From NCBI GenBank assembly GCA_003343765.1, contig QAKO01000064.1, positions 1-20,539 of the forward strand: DNA of 20,539 nt. The letters are read 5' to 3'. The DNA comes from Bacillota bacterium. Its GTDB lineage: Bacteria; Bacillota; Clostridia; Christensenellales; Borkfalkiaceae. Numbering within the stretch: the first letter of the stretch is position 1; each line of letters begins with the position of its first letter. Shown here piece by piece: positions 5,951 to 13,820 of the stretch. Position numbers and translations under genes: made by a program. The notes beneath the pieces are model-generated. The model saw nothing but the letters and a program-made list of their open reading frames with translations. It made no database searches and had not been told where the DNA came from.

Positions 5951-7216
5951 ATGTTTCTCAATTTTCTGGCATCTTATGCCGGAACACAGGAAGCGCCCGA
6001 CGGCGAAGGCGGAACGTACACACAGTACATATACGATGACGTCTGGACTTCGTTTGCCAAAGACAAGCTTTCCGTTCTGTTTTTGTACCTGGCAATCGCC
6101 GCAGCCGTGATCCTTTTGGCAGTCGGTATCTTTGTTCGCTTCAAAAAAGCAGATTTCTTCCGCACTTACGTCAAATTCGCCATCACTTTTGCGGCAGGAC
6201 TCGCAACGGTCATTATCGCTTCCATGCTGTACCTGGAATTCTGCGATATGAGCGAAAACGGTTACGTGTTTGACCTCGTCCTCTGGCCGGTCGTTGCCAC
6301 TGCAATCGTGTTTGTGGCAAGCCTTGCCGTCTGCTATATTTGCAGTCTTTATTCACGCAAAACGTTTAAAACCGCGCTCATCATCTGTCTCTGTCTGTGC
6401 GCCGCGGCTATTGTTGCACTCATTACCTGCCTTTGCATTTACTACGCTTCGGGCGATGCCGCTTCGAACAACGGCGTAACACCTGAATCCATCAACGACC
6501 TCGGGCTGTATCTCTGCACGGCCGGACTGATCGTCGTGATTGGCGTTCTCGCATTCTTCCTCGGCAAAAATGACCGCAAAGGTTTCGACTCGCGCGTAAT
6601 TGCTTATGCCGCTGTCTGCATCGCCATGAGCTTTGCTCTTTCCTATCTGCGTCTGTTCCGTATGCCGCAAGGTGGTTCGATTACTTTGGCAAGCCTGCTG
6701 CCTTTGATGATCTTCTCGTATATGTTCGGCGTGAAAAAAGGCGTGTTTGCAGGATTCATTTACGGTATTTTGCAGGCTATTCAGGATCCCTGGCTGATCC
6801 ATCCTGCACAATTTTTGCTCGACTACCCCGTTGCATTTGCGGCGATCGGGCTTGCGGGTATGTTCCGCAACGTTCCGCAGTTTGCAAATAAACCGCAGAT
6901 CGCTTTTGCTCTCGGCGGCATTGTCGCATCTGCGTTGCGTTTTCTCGCCCATATTTTCTCGGGCGTGTTCGCTTTTTCCGAGTACGCGGGCTCGCAGAAC
7001 CCTTGGATCTACAGCCTTGCTTATAATTCTTTCGTCTTTGTTGACATAGCGATCGTCATTGTTGTAGGCATTCTCGTATTTTCGTCGAAATCGTTTATGG
7101 CAATCGTGCGCCGCTACAATACTGCCCCCAAAACAGTTTCTTCTCTGTCCGACGAACAAGCCGTTCCGCAGTCGGATAGCACAACTGCTGCACAGTCAAT
7201 GCAAGACAAACAATAA
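5951..7216 (+). CDS. thiT: ThiT-family thiamine transporter S-component with N-terminal five-helix extension
   Basis: ThiT is the thiamine-binding S-component of ECF transporters in the cytoplasmic membrane and works with a shared EcfT/EcfA module, which is not in this window. The ThiT domain is at about 213-380: MPQGG at 238-242, HPAQFLLDYP at 284-293, and the late WIYSLAYN (Trp352, Tyr354, Tyr358, Asn359), which carries thiamine-contacting aromatic positions of the family. Standard ThiT has about 180-200 residues, while this product has 421. The first 210 residues add five predicted helices (about 41-63, 74-95, 107-132, 143-165, 184-205) that I cannot assign to a family. A polar Ser/Gln-rich tail follows residue 390. 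The TPP riboswitch and terminator upstream independently support thiamine as substrate. The N-terminal part could be a regulatory or partner domain. Confidence 0.92.
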   Translation: MFLNFLASYAGTQEAPDGEGGTYTQYIYDDVWTSFAKDKLSVLFLYLAIAAAVILLAVGIFVRFKKADFFRTYVKFAITFAAGLATVIIASMLYLEFCDMSENGYVFDLVLWPVVATAIVFVASLAVCYICSLYSRKTFKTALIICLCLCAAAIVALITCLCIYYASGDAASNNGVTPESINDLGLYLCTAGLIVVIGVLAFFLGKNDRKGFDSRVIAYAAVCIAMSFALSYLRLFRMPQGGSITLASLLPLMIFSYMFGVKKGVFAGFIYGILQAIQDPWLIHPAQFLLDYPVAFAAIGLAGMFRNVPQFANKPQIAFALGGIVASALRFLAHIFSGVFAFSEYAGSQNPWIYSLAYNSFVFVDIAIVIVVGILVFSSKSFMAIVRRYNTAPKTVSSLSDEQAVPQSDSTTAAQSMQDKQ

Positions 7217-7229
7217 TTTTATATGGATA

Positions 7230-7270
7230 CAAAGCCCCGCGGCAATTATGCCGCGGGGCTTTGGGTTTTT
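7230..7270 (+). terminator. Terminator of thiT
   Basis: A perfect 15-bp stem, 7230-7244 with 7249-7263, has an ATTA loop and is followed by GGTTTTTATTT-type sequence. It lies 13 bases after the thiT stop. The minus-strand era gene converges on it, but the T-run on that side is poor. Confidence 0.88.
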
Positions 7271-7326
7271 ATTTGCAATTTGATCAAAAATTCAAACAAC
7301 GATCTTTTAAAAACACGACGAAACGA

Positions 7327-8223
7327 TCAGAATTCGCTGCTTTCGCCGTAGCCGTATTCCTTCAGAAGATTTGCCTTGTCGCGCCAGTCGTCCTTTACTT
7401 TCACATACGCCGTCAAAAACACCTTACTTCCCAGAAATTCTTCCATGCTCTTGCGCGCAAACGAAAGCGTTTCTTTGAGAGCCTTGCCCTGCTTTCCGAT
7501 CAAAATTGCTTTGTGGTTTGCCTTTTCGCAGATGATATCCAGATCGATGTCGTAAATGTTACCCGTGTCGCGTTTTTTGAAAGTATTGACGAGAATCGCC
7601 ACGCCGTGCGGAATCTCTTTATCGTATTTTAAGAGAATCTTTTCGCGCATGATCTCCGCGATCATAAATTTTTCGCTCTTGTCCGAAAGCACGTTTTCGG
7701 GGAACAGCGGCTCCCCTTCCGGCAATTTTTCCTTGATCGCCTCTTTCAGCTTCGCAATATTTTTCCCTTTCCGCGCCGATACGGGTACAATATCACATTC
7801 GATCCCCTCTTCAAACAGACGCTTTACGTCCGACGGGATCTGTTCTTCGGGCATGATGTCTGTCTTGGTATAAGCGATCATCATCGGAATACCGAACGAA
7901 AGATAATGTTTCATCAGTTCCGTATCCGAATCGCTCACCCCTTTATGCCCGTCATGCACATACAAAATCAGTTCCACGTCCTTTGCGGACTGTTCCGCAG
8001 TGCGCATCATCATATCCGAAAGCGCCGTCTTGGATTTATAGATCCCCGGCGTATCGACAAAGGCGATCTGCGCGTTTTCCTCATTCAGAACCCCTAAAAT
8101 CCGATCGCGCGTGGTCTGCGGCTTGGGCGAAACGATCGCCACCTTCTCGCCCACCAATACATTCACAAGCGTACTTTTACCCGCATTCGCTTTGCCGATC
8201 ACGGCAACAAATCCGCACTTCAT
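7327..8223 (-). CDS. era: GTPase Era
   Basis: Era is an essential Ras-like GTPase that binds the 3' end of 16S rRNA and helps 30S subunit maturation. The 298-residue product has the full two-domain plan. The G domain includes G1 GKANAGKST at 10-18, PQTTRD as switch I, G3 DTPG at 57-60, and G5 SAR at 149-151. The KH domain includes KEIPHGVAI near 202 and GKQG at 243-246. Two motifs depart from the usual form: G1 is normally GxPNVGKST, and G4, normally NKxD, reads Thr119-Lys-Thr-Asp122. The gene starts in an ATGA overlap with ybeY, so translation is probably coupled. It is the last gene of the block, and no recO follows. Confidence 0.96.
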   Translation of the reverse strand: MKCGFVAVIGKANAGKSTLVNVLVGEKVAIVSPKPQTTRDRILGVLNEENAQIAFVDTPGIYKSKTALSDMMMRTAEQSAKDVELILYVHDGHKGVSDSDTELMKHYLSFGIPMMIAYTKTDIMPEEQIPSDVKRLFEEGIECDIVPVSARKGKNIAKLKEAIKEKLPEGEPLFPENVLSDKSEKFMIAEIMREKILLKYDKEIPHGVAILVNTFKKRDTGNIYDIDLDIICEKANHKAILIGKQGKALKETLSFARKSMEEFLGSKVFLTAYVKVKDDWRDKANLLKEYGYGESSEF

Positions 8224-8717
8224 GCTTTTTTCTCCTGTTCTTCCGCATCGCGCGGTATATCCATATCCGAAAGAACTTTCTCTTCCCGCGCGCGCATCTG
8301 CGCTTTTTCTTCATCCGTTTCGTGATCGTAGCCGAGCAGATGACACAGCCCGTGCACCGCAAGATAATACAGTTCCCTGCGCAGGGAATGTCCGTATTCT
8401 TCCGCTTGCTGCGCCGCTCTCTCTCGACAGATCACAATACTGCCTAAAAACAGATTTCCGTCTTCGTCCGTATCGAACGGAAAATCCTCTTTTCGGATCG
8501 GCTTTTGAAGGATCCCGTCCAGATTCGGAAAACTCAGTACATCCGTAACGGCATCCTTGCCGCGCGTCTCGGCATTGAGTTTACGGATCCCCGCTTCGTC
8601 CGTGAATACAAGCTCCACCGCGAGCGGAACATCCGTGTCCACGCCCTGCAAACCGTATTTTTCCAGCAAAGAAGTATCAAAACCTTCTTCTTCACATTCT
8701 ATGATCAGTTTACGCAT
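8220..8717 (-). CDS. ybeY: Endoribonuclease YbeY (rRNA maturation factor)
   Basis: YbeY is a zinc-dependent single-strand RNase involved in 16S rRNA 3'-end maturation and late 70S quality control. The 165-residue product has the diagnostic metal site HGLCHLLGYDH with His122, His126 and His132, the conserved Arg52, TDVLSFP at 58-64, and LGSIVICRERAA before the metal motif. The length is normal. It overlaps the end of pgpH by eight bases and the start of era by four (ATGA), so the three are translated as a coupled unit. The acidic and lysine-rich C-terminal tail (EEQEKKA) is unremarkable. Confidence 0.96.
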   Translation of the reverse strand: MRKLIIECEEEGFDTSLLEKYGLQGVDTDVPLAVELVFTDEAGIRKLNAETRGKDAVTDVLSFPNLDGILQKPIRKEDFPFDTDEDGNLFLGSIVICRERAAQQAEEYGHSLRRELYYLAVHGLCHLLGYDHETDEEKAQMRAREEKVLSDMDIPRDAEEQEKKA

Positions 8718-10200
8718 TTTCTTTATCTTCCTCGTTTTTCCGGTTAAGTTTCAGCTTCGGATACTGCACGCGGCTGTGATAAACACCCGTCAGACAGCTC
8801 ACGATCGTCTCTTTGATGACCGTCAGATCTTTCATCGTCAGATCGCATTCGTCGAACTGATCGAGATCCATGCGCTCTTCGATAATGTCGCGCACCGCAC
8901 CTTCCACCTTTTCAGGCGAACGGTCGGGAAGCGTTCTGGAAATCGCTTCGCTCGCGTCCGCGATCATGATGATCGCCGCGATCTTCGTCTGCGGTTTCGG
9001 CCCGCCGTACGAAAATTCTTCGATGTTCACTTCGCCGTCCGACATTTTCAGAGCCTTCGCATAAAAGTACTTGATCGGCATCGTGCCGTGATGCTGTACC
9101 GCAACGTCCGCCAAAATTTTTGGCAGACGTTTGCTCAAAATCAGTTCATACCCGTCTTTGGCATGCGAACGGATAATGTCCACCGAAAGCTCGGGCGAAA
9201 GCTCGTTGTGCGGGTTGTACCCCGTCTGGTTTTCCGTAAAATATTCGGGCTGACGCAATTTTCCGACGTCGTGATAATACGCCGCCGCGCGCGCAAGCGC
9301 CGTGTCCTCTCCGAGAGCGATCGCGCACGCTTCCGCAAGGTGCGCCACCACGATCGAATGATTGAACGTTCCCATCGCCCGCTCTTTCATCTCGCGCATG
9401 AGCGGCGCGTCGTGATCGGTCAGCTCCCGCAGCCTGTAATCGGTAATGCGGTTGAACAGCATTTCATACACCGGAAGCAGTGCCATGAACAGCACCGACG
9501 AGAGTACGCCAGCTTCCAGCCCGTACAGCAACAGATACACTACCCCGATCCCGCGGTTGAATTCCAGGCACGCGATCATCACGAGAATGGGGATGCTCAC
9601 CGCAAACCCCGTCAGGAAAGAACGAAGGCGCGTTTTGACCTTGCTCCCCACAAATATCCCGACCATGCCCGCCGAAAAAGTCAGCAAGGGCGTGGAGCTG
9701 AGCGCCGTTTCGTATTGCTCAATGTTCGAGAAATTGGAAAAACGATCGATCGAAAACATCATCAGCGCAAAGATCACGTTGAGAAAAATCGCGTCCCTGC
9801 GGCTCAAAAGCATTAACGCCAGAAGCGCCAGCAATGCGATCGGGCGCGAATAAATATTGAAAAAATATCCGAAAAAATAACAGATCAGGATACAGACATC
9901 CAAAAGTATGAATATCAGCCAAATACTCTTGGGCGACGCCAAAAGCGTTTTATCTTCAAACACGTAATAAAAATAAATGGTCAGAACGAGCAAAAACACG
10001 CTCGCCAACAGATAAATAACCGTGTTATAATTCTCGGCAACGTATTCGCGGAACGACTGCGCCTGCCCCTGCGTGTCTATCCACAAAAACAGCACGACCA
10101 TGCAGACTAAAATCAGATAGTTCAGCAGAAATACCAGTACGCTCGTCACGCATTCGGTCTTGCCGAATTTTTTTACTTCGGAGGGATCGGCGTATCTCAT
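8710..10200 (-). CDS. pgpH: PgpH/YqfF-type 7TM-HD phosphodiesterase lacking the extracellular domain
   Basis: PgpH hydrolyses cyclic di-AMP to pApA at the inner face of the membrane. The HD catalytic domain is intact: His281, the His310-Asp311 pair in YYHDVGK, NPHNELSP, His346, QHHGT with His370-His371, and Asp415 in IADASEA, ending with DECDLTMKDL and HSRVQYP. A multi-helix membrane domain covers about 61-248. The family normally has over 700 residues with a roughly 250-residue extracellular 7TMR-HDED domain between helix 1 and the 7TM block. Here only about 18 polar residues (42-59) separate helix 1 (about 20-41) from helix 2, and the total is 496. No frameshift is evident, so this is a compact form rather than a broken gene. 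Its ATG sits in an ATGA overlap with phoH. Confidence 0.93.
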   Translation of the reverse strand: MRYADPSEVKKFGKTECVTSVLVFLLNYLILVCMVVLFLWIDTQGQAQSFREYVAENYNTVIYLLASVFLLVLTIYFYYVFEDKTLLASPKSIWLIFILLDVCILICYFFGYFFNIYSRPIALLALLALMLLSRRDAIFLNVIFALMMFSIDRFSNFSNIEQYETALSSTPLLTFSAGMVGIFVGSKVKTRLRSFLTGFAVSIPILVMIACLEFNRGIGVVYLLLYGLEAGVLSSVLFMALLPVYEMLFNRITDYRLRELTDHDAPLMREMKERAMGTFNHSIVVAHLAEACAIALGEDTALARAAAYYHDVGKLRQPEYFTENQTGYNPHNELSPELSVDIIRSHAKDGYELILSKRLPKILADVAVQHHGTMPIKYFYAKALKMSDGEVNIEEFSYGGPKPQTKIAAIIMIADASEAISRTLPDRSPEKVEGAVRDIIEERMDLDQFDECDLTMKDLTVIKETIVSCLTGVYHSRVQYPKLKLNRKNEEDKENA

Positions 10201-11180
10201 TTTCTACCTCCCGCATTCTCATGCCGCTGACTTTCTTTCTCATATGCACGCACGATCTGCATCACCAGCGGATGCCGCACGACATCTTTCGCCGTCAGCG
10301 TTACCGTTTCTATCCCTTCTATGTTTTTCAGAATGGATACCGCCTGTTTCAACCCGCTCTTTTTTCCTTCGGGAAGATCGATCTGGGTAACATCCCCCGT
10401 GATCACCATTTTGCTCCCGTCGCCCATACGCGTGAGAAACATCTTCATCTGCTCACACGTCGTATTCTGCGCTTCGTCCAGGATAATGAACGCATTCGAA
10501 AGCGTCCTGCCGCGCATATACGCCAACGGCGCGATCTCGATGCTCCCTTTCTCCATCAGCTTCAGATACGTTTCCATACCGAACATTTCCTGCAATGCGT
10601 CATAGAGCGGGCGCAGATACGGATCCACCTTCGTCTGCAGATCTCCAGGCAAAAAGCCCAGCTTTTCCCCCGCTTCCACCGCAGGACGGGTCAGAATGAT
10701 CTTCTCCACCTGCTTGCCCTTGAACGCGCTCACCGCCAGACATACCGCCAGATACGTCTTTCCCGTACCCGCAGGCCCTACGCCGAATACCACCGTGTTC
10801 TTCTTGATCGCGTCCACATACTTTTTCTGGCCGACTGTCTTGCATTTGATCTGCTTCCCGCGCGATGTGATCGCCACCACGCCGCTCATCACCTGCTCGA
10901 TCCCTTCCAGATTTCCTTCCCGCGCCAGTTCGATGCAGTACACGATACGGGACTTGTCCACCGTCTCGCCCGCACGGATAAGCTTTAAAATCCCTTCCAG
11001 CACCCGTGCCGCCAGCGTAACATTGTCTTCGTCCCCCGAAAGTTTCAAAAGCACGCCGTCTACCGACGCCTGCACTCCCAACTCGCGCGTTACGATATTC
11101 AGATTTTCATCGAATGTGCCGAGCAGTCTCTGCATATCGTCCAGATTGCCCGCATCGATCGTGATTTTCGTTTGCTCCAT
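10197..11180 (-). CDS. phoH: PhoH-family ATPase
   Basis: PhoH/YbeZ-type proteins are P-loop ATPases related to the helicase core and linked to YbeY in RNA and ribosome metabolism; the precise activity is still debated. The 327-residue product has Walker A GPAGTGKT at 135-142, Walker B FIILDEAQN at 231-239, and the family phrases RPAVEAGEKLGFLPGD and VITGDVTQIDLP. An N-terminal KH-like RNA-binding portion occupies about 1-110. AGAGG precedes the ATG. It follows yqfD by 30 bases and overlaps pgpH by four, in the order conserved across Bacillota. Confidence 0.95.
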   Translation of the reverse strand: MEQTKITIDAGNLDDMQRLLGTFDENLNIVTRELGVQASVDGVLLKLSGDEDNVTLAARVLEGILKLIRAGETVDKSRIVYCIELAREGNLEGIEQVMSGVVAITSRGKQIKCKTVGQKKYVDAIKKNTVVFGVGPAGTGKTYLAVCLAVSAFKGKQVEKIILTRPAVEAGEKLGFLPGDLQTKVDPYLRPLYDALQEMFGMETYLKLMEKGSIEIAPLAYMRGRTLSNAFIILDEAQNTTCEQMKMFLTRMGDGSKMVITGDVTQIDLPEGKKSGLKQAVSILKNIEGIETVTLTAKDVVRHPLVMQIVRAYEKESQRHENAGGRK

Positions 11181-11210
11181 ATAACCTCTGCTCCCGCTTA
11201 ACTTGCGGTT

Positions 11211-12119
11211 TCATGCCATATTCACTGCGATCCGCACCCGATAACTCAGGTGCACCGTATAAATAACTTGTTCGCCCTGCCCCAATATATCCACCGTCTC
11301 CGAAACAGGTTCCCCGCCGCAGGCAAGATACGCCGCCGCCAGTGCACGCTGACGCTGTTCCTCGCTTTCTTCCGCCGCTGTATATGAAAAATCGCCCGTA
11401 CACAGTATACTCGCGCGCGCGACCGCAAACGTCGGAACCTTTTCTCCGTCCTGCGTTTCCAGCCAGCCGCCCGCCAGCTCCTGTCCCGCCGCCACCGTCT
11501 CGCCTTCCGAAACCAGCGCCGTGCCGCGAAGCACCGCGATCTCTTCCACAACGCCCGCACAAGGACTTATAAGCGACGTTTCCCGCTCGGGAACGGGCGT
11601 TTCCGCACTTTCTTCCAGCGTGACCGTAACCGTACACCCCGACTTTTCCACCGACGCAAACACTACGTTCGGCAGCTGCATCATCGCCGCACGCGCCCGC
11701 TCCGCCGCTTCCTCGTCGTAGACGGAATACATTCCCACACAGTTGTCCGCAAGAATCTTTTTCGCTTCATCCGCATAGCGCGCCGCGCTCCCCTGCACGT
11801 CAATGCGCAGGACAAAGAAATTCCCCGTCGCACAGATCAGCAAAAACAGCAGCGCGCCGATCACTGCACCCGGCCGCGCAAGAAGTTTTTCCGTAATATA
11901 TTTTAAGCCCGCGCTTTTCTTTCTTGTTACAGTATAACACGAACTGCGGAAAATTGCAAAAATTTTTTTGCTTTCTTTTGATTTTACAAGGATTTTCAGA
12001 CGCCCTGCGCCGCACTTTTCCACAGAATACATACAAATCCCTGCCGCCGTGATCTTATCCAGCGCCGCAAGCGGCATATTCGTGCGGATCTCCAACTCCT
12101 CCAAAAACAACGGTTTCAA
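11211..12119 (-). CDS. yqfD: Sporulation protein YqfD
   Basis: YqfD is a membrane protein of the sigma-E sporulation regulon in Bacillus; its biochemical role is unknown. The 302-residue product has an N-terminal domain (EIRTNMPLAALDKITAAGI near 10-28), a single membrane helix at about 85-104, the typical LRIDVQG strand immediately after it, and an extracytoplasmic domain with a hammerhead-like segment (ISPCAGVVEEIAVLRGTALVSEGE). From memory B. subtilis YqfD is nearly 400 residues, so this is a short form. The start is TTG at 12119 in a TTGA overlap with the yqfC stop, preceded by GGGGGAG. ATG at Met15 is less likely because it would cut conserved sequence. Its neighbours yqfC and phoH confirm the assignment. 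Confidence 0.9.
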   Translation of the reverse strand: MKPLFLEELEIRTNMPLAALDKITAAGICMYSVEKCGAGRLKILVKSKESKKIFAIFRSSCYTVTRKKSAGLKYITEKLLARPGAVIGALLFLLICATGNFFVLRIDVQGSAARYADEAKKILADNCVGMYSVYDEEAAERARAAMMQLPNVVFASVEKSGCTVTVTLEESAETPVPERETSLISPCAGVVEEIAVLRGTALVSEGETVAAGQELAGGWLETQDGEKVPTFAVARASILCTGDFSYTAAEESEEQRQRALAAAYLACGGEPVSETVDILGQGEQVIYTVHLSYRVRIAVNMA

Positions 12120-12388
12120 GTCGAACTCCCCCCCATCTCCACTTTTTCTACCTGCCCCGTCAACACAAGATCGCCCATTCCGTAACGTTCGATATGCAGA
12201 TTTTTCCCGAATACGCGGACTTCTCCCTTTTTCAGAAGAAGCCCGATCTCTTCTTTGCTCAAATACGAGATCCCCGTAACGTTTTCAAAACACGCGCACC
12301 TGCCCGCATATACCACAAATTTTGCCCCGCCGTAAGCGACGTCGGGCGAAACGCCGATCGACGAAAAAATTTCTTCAAACAACCGCAT
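12116..12388 (-). CDS. yqfC: Sporulation protein YqfC (YabP family)
   Basis: YqfC is a small beta-rich protein of the YabP/YqfC family induced early in sporulation in the mother cell; the mechanism is unknown. The 90-residue product matches the family in length and pattern: a short helix, a strand pair around FVVYAGRCACFENVTGI, then LSKEEIGLLLKKGEVRVFGKNLHIERY and a final EKVEM. AAGGAG precedes the ATG at 12388. It is the first gene of the operon through era. I found no convincing sigma-A promoter just upstream, which would fit a sporulation-specific or distant promoter, but I could not identify one. Confidence 0.9.
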   Translation of the reverse strand: MRLFEEIFSSIGVSPDVAYGGAKFVVYAGRCACFENVTGISYLSKEEIGLLLKKGEVRVFGKNLHIERYGMGDLVLTGQVEKVEMGGSST

Positions 12389-12465
12389 TTTTTCTCCTTC
12401 CGACGCCTTTCACGCCGTTTCCGCATTTTTTGCGCCTGCCTTTGCACAATTCTTTCCGCTTTTGC

Positions 12466-12494
12466 TTGCGATTTTTCCCCGCGAATGCTATAAT
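12466..12494 (+). promoter_or_regulatory. Promoter of the YjdF-like/FmdB operon
   Basis: TTGCGA (12466-12471), 17 bases, TATAAT (12489-12494) preceded by TGC (extended -10). The predicted leader to the ATG at 12598 is about 97 bases and is divergent from yqfC. Confidence 0.72.
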
Positions 12495-12597
12495 TTCCGC
12501 AGAGTCTGCGTTTTCACGTTTTTTTAACGAGATCACTGCCGCCTCATAACATTCTTTCGTTAAACTCTTTACATAATTCATACGACAGGTGAATGAA

Positions 12598-13296
12598 ATG
12601 CAACCATCCCGAAAAAAAGAAAAAACCAAGGCACTGCGGCGCTTTGTCGATATTTTCTGCATTCTTGCGTTTCTTGCAATGGTCGGAATTTTTATATATC
12701 GCGCCGTAAACGGCACTCTCGGCAACCGGCTCGCCGTTCTGATCGCAAATTCATTGTTATGGTTTTTGCCCTTTATTCTGCGCCCGATCTTCCGCGAAAA
12801 GATCAGCGAATCCGTTTACGCCGTTTTTGCCGTTTTCACATTCTTTGCCGCACTGCTCGGATCCGTACTCGGATTTTATTCTAAGATCTGGTGGTATGAC
12901 CTGCTCATGCACACCCTTTTCGGATACCTGGGCGGCATCATCGGTCTGTTTTTCGTGTGCAAACTCTCCGATATTAACAAATTAAAACCTGCGTTCGTCA
13001 TGCTCGTCTGCTTTGCCGTTTCCATGATGTTCGGAGCGCTTTGGGAAATCTTTGAATTTTCGGGGGACGTGCTTCTCGGCAATACCGCACAAGGCACGCA
13101 CATAACCCTCCCCGACGGCTCCGTCGTAACGCCCTTGCAGGATACAATGGAAGACATACTTTGCAATTTTGTCGGTGCGATTGTCTTTGTACTTCATTAT
13201 CTTGCGCACATTCTCACTAAAAAATCACTGCTGATCGGATATATGAAAGACGATTTCAGCCCTGAAATAAATACGGTTTCGTCAGAAAAGGAGTGA
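12598..13296 (+). CDS. YjdF/DUF2238-like integral membrane protein
   Basis: This is a multi-pass membrane protein of unknown biochemical function. The 232-residue product has about six hydrophobic segments (near 18-35, 46-63, 74-93, 104-121, 132-149, 190-206). It carries the conserved polar pattern of the DUF2238/YjdF group: WWYDLLMHTLFGY with Asp101 and His105, FGALWEIFEF with Glu150 and Glu153, and DTMEDILCNFVGA with Asp182, Asp186 and Asn190. Acidic and histidine residues buried near membranes suggest a metal or proton site, but this is inference. I prefer ATG at 12598, with AGGTGA seven bases upstream, over the in-frame GTG at 12589, which overlaps that site. The stop lies five bases before the fmdB-type start, so the two genes are cotranscribed. 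Confidence 0.82.
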   Translation: MQPSRKKEKTKALRRFVDIFCILAFLAMVGIFIYRAVNGTLGNRLAVLIANSLLWFLPFILRPIFREKISESVYAVFAVFTFFAALLGSVLGFYSKIWWYDLLMHTLFGYLGGIIGLFFVCKLSDINKLKPAFVMLVCFAVSMMFGALWEIFEFSGDVLLGNTAQGTHITLPDGSVVTPLQDTMEDILCNFVGAIVFVLHYLAHILTKKSLLIGYMKDDFSPEINTVSSEKE

Positions 13297-13301
13297 AACG
13301 T

Positions 13302-13499
13302 ATGTCTATTTTACAGTACAAATGCGAAAAGTGCGGAAAGAAATTCGAAGAGCTTGTGCAGAAATTCGACGACCCCGTCCTCTGCCCTGTCTGTAAAGAA
13401 AAAGCCGTCCGCGATTGGAGCGGCGAAATGTTTTCCGCAACGGGAAAACCTTCCAAAAAATGCAGCGGTAATTGCAAAACCTGCGGCGGCTGCCATTGA
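13302..13499 (+). CDS. Small FmdB-type zinc-ribbon protein
   Basis: The 65-residue product has one CxxC...CxxC zinc ribbon (Cys8, Cys11, Cys28, Cys31) with the family phrases YKCEKCGKKFEEL and CPVCKEKAV. A Ser/Lys linker then leads to a second cysteine-rich tail (Cys54, Cys58, Cys61, Cys64, final His). FmdB-family proteins are annotated as putative regulators, but function is mostly untested. The start at 13302 has AAGGAG eight bases upstream; the in-frame GTG at 13293 overlaps the previous stop and lies within that site. It is followed by a strong terminator. Confidence 0.85.
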   Translation: MSILQYKCEKCGKKFEELVQKFDDPVLCPVCKEKAVRDWSGEMFSATGKPSKKCSGNCKTCGGCH

Positions 13500-13506
13500 C
13501 CGCCGC

Positions 13507-13546
13507 AAACGGCGCACTGCTTCCACGGTGCGCCGTTTATTTTTTT
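13507..13546 (+). terminator. Terminator of the YjdF-like/FmdB operon
   Basis: An 11-bp perfect stem AAACGGCGCAC/GTGCGCCGTTT (13507-13517 with 13528-13538) is followed by ATTTTTTT, eight bases after the FmdB stop. Confidence 0.9.
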
Positions 13547-13820
13547 GTCTGTTTTACCGACATTTTTCCGCCCTGCCGCGCAGATTTGCCCCTTTCGCAG
13601 CAAGTGCCGCCTTGTTGTATCCGCTACGTCCTTACCCGAGTTTTATATTCGAAGAAACGTCTTTCTCAGTTTTTCGTCGGTACCGTCAGCCGTACGGTCT
13701 GATTTGCACAAACTTTCACGGCAAAGATTTTCAACCGCACGGATTTAAAAGAATACGGATTTTCATCAGCGCGGACTTTAACCGAAGAAGTTTACACCGC
13801 CTATACAAAATACGATAGTT
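13547..13820. other. Gene-free stretch between convergent units; possible gene remnant
   Basis: This region separates the FmdB terminator from the end of the M1 peptidase gene. I see no clear hairpin with a T-run for the peptidase gene. On the minus strand, about 13680-13800 holds some 43 open codons of protein-like composition between two stops with no usable start (it includes VRLKIFAVKV). This could be a decayed downstream gene or chance. Plus-strand openings here look like noise. Confidence 0.35.

Noticed and set aside
8557..9816. Long plus-strand opening of 419 codons opposite pgpH
   Set aside because: It is antisense to a gene with clear HD motifs, is very rich in Arg and His as expected of a shadow frame, and has no family motifs.
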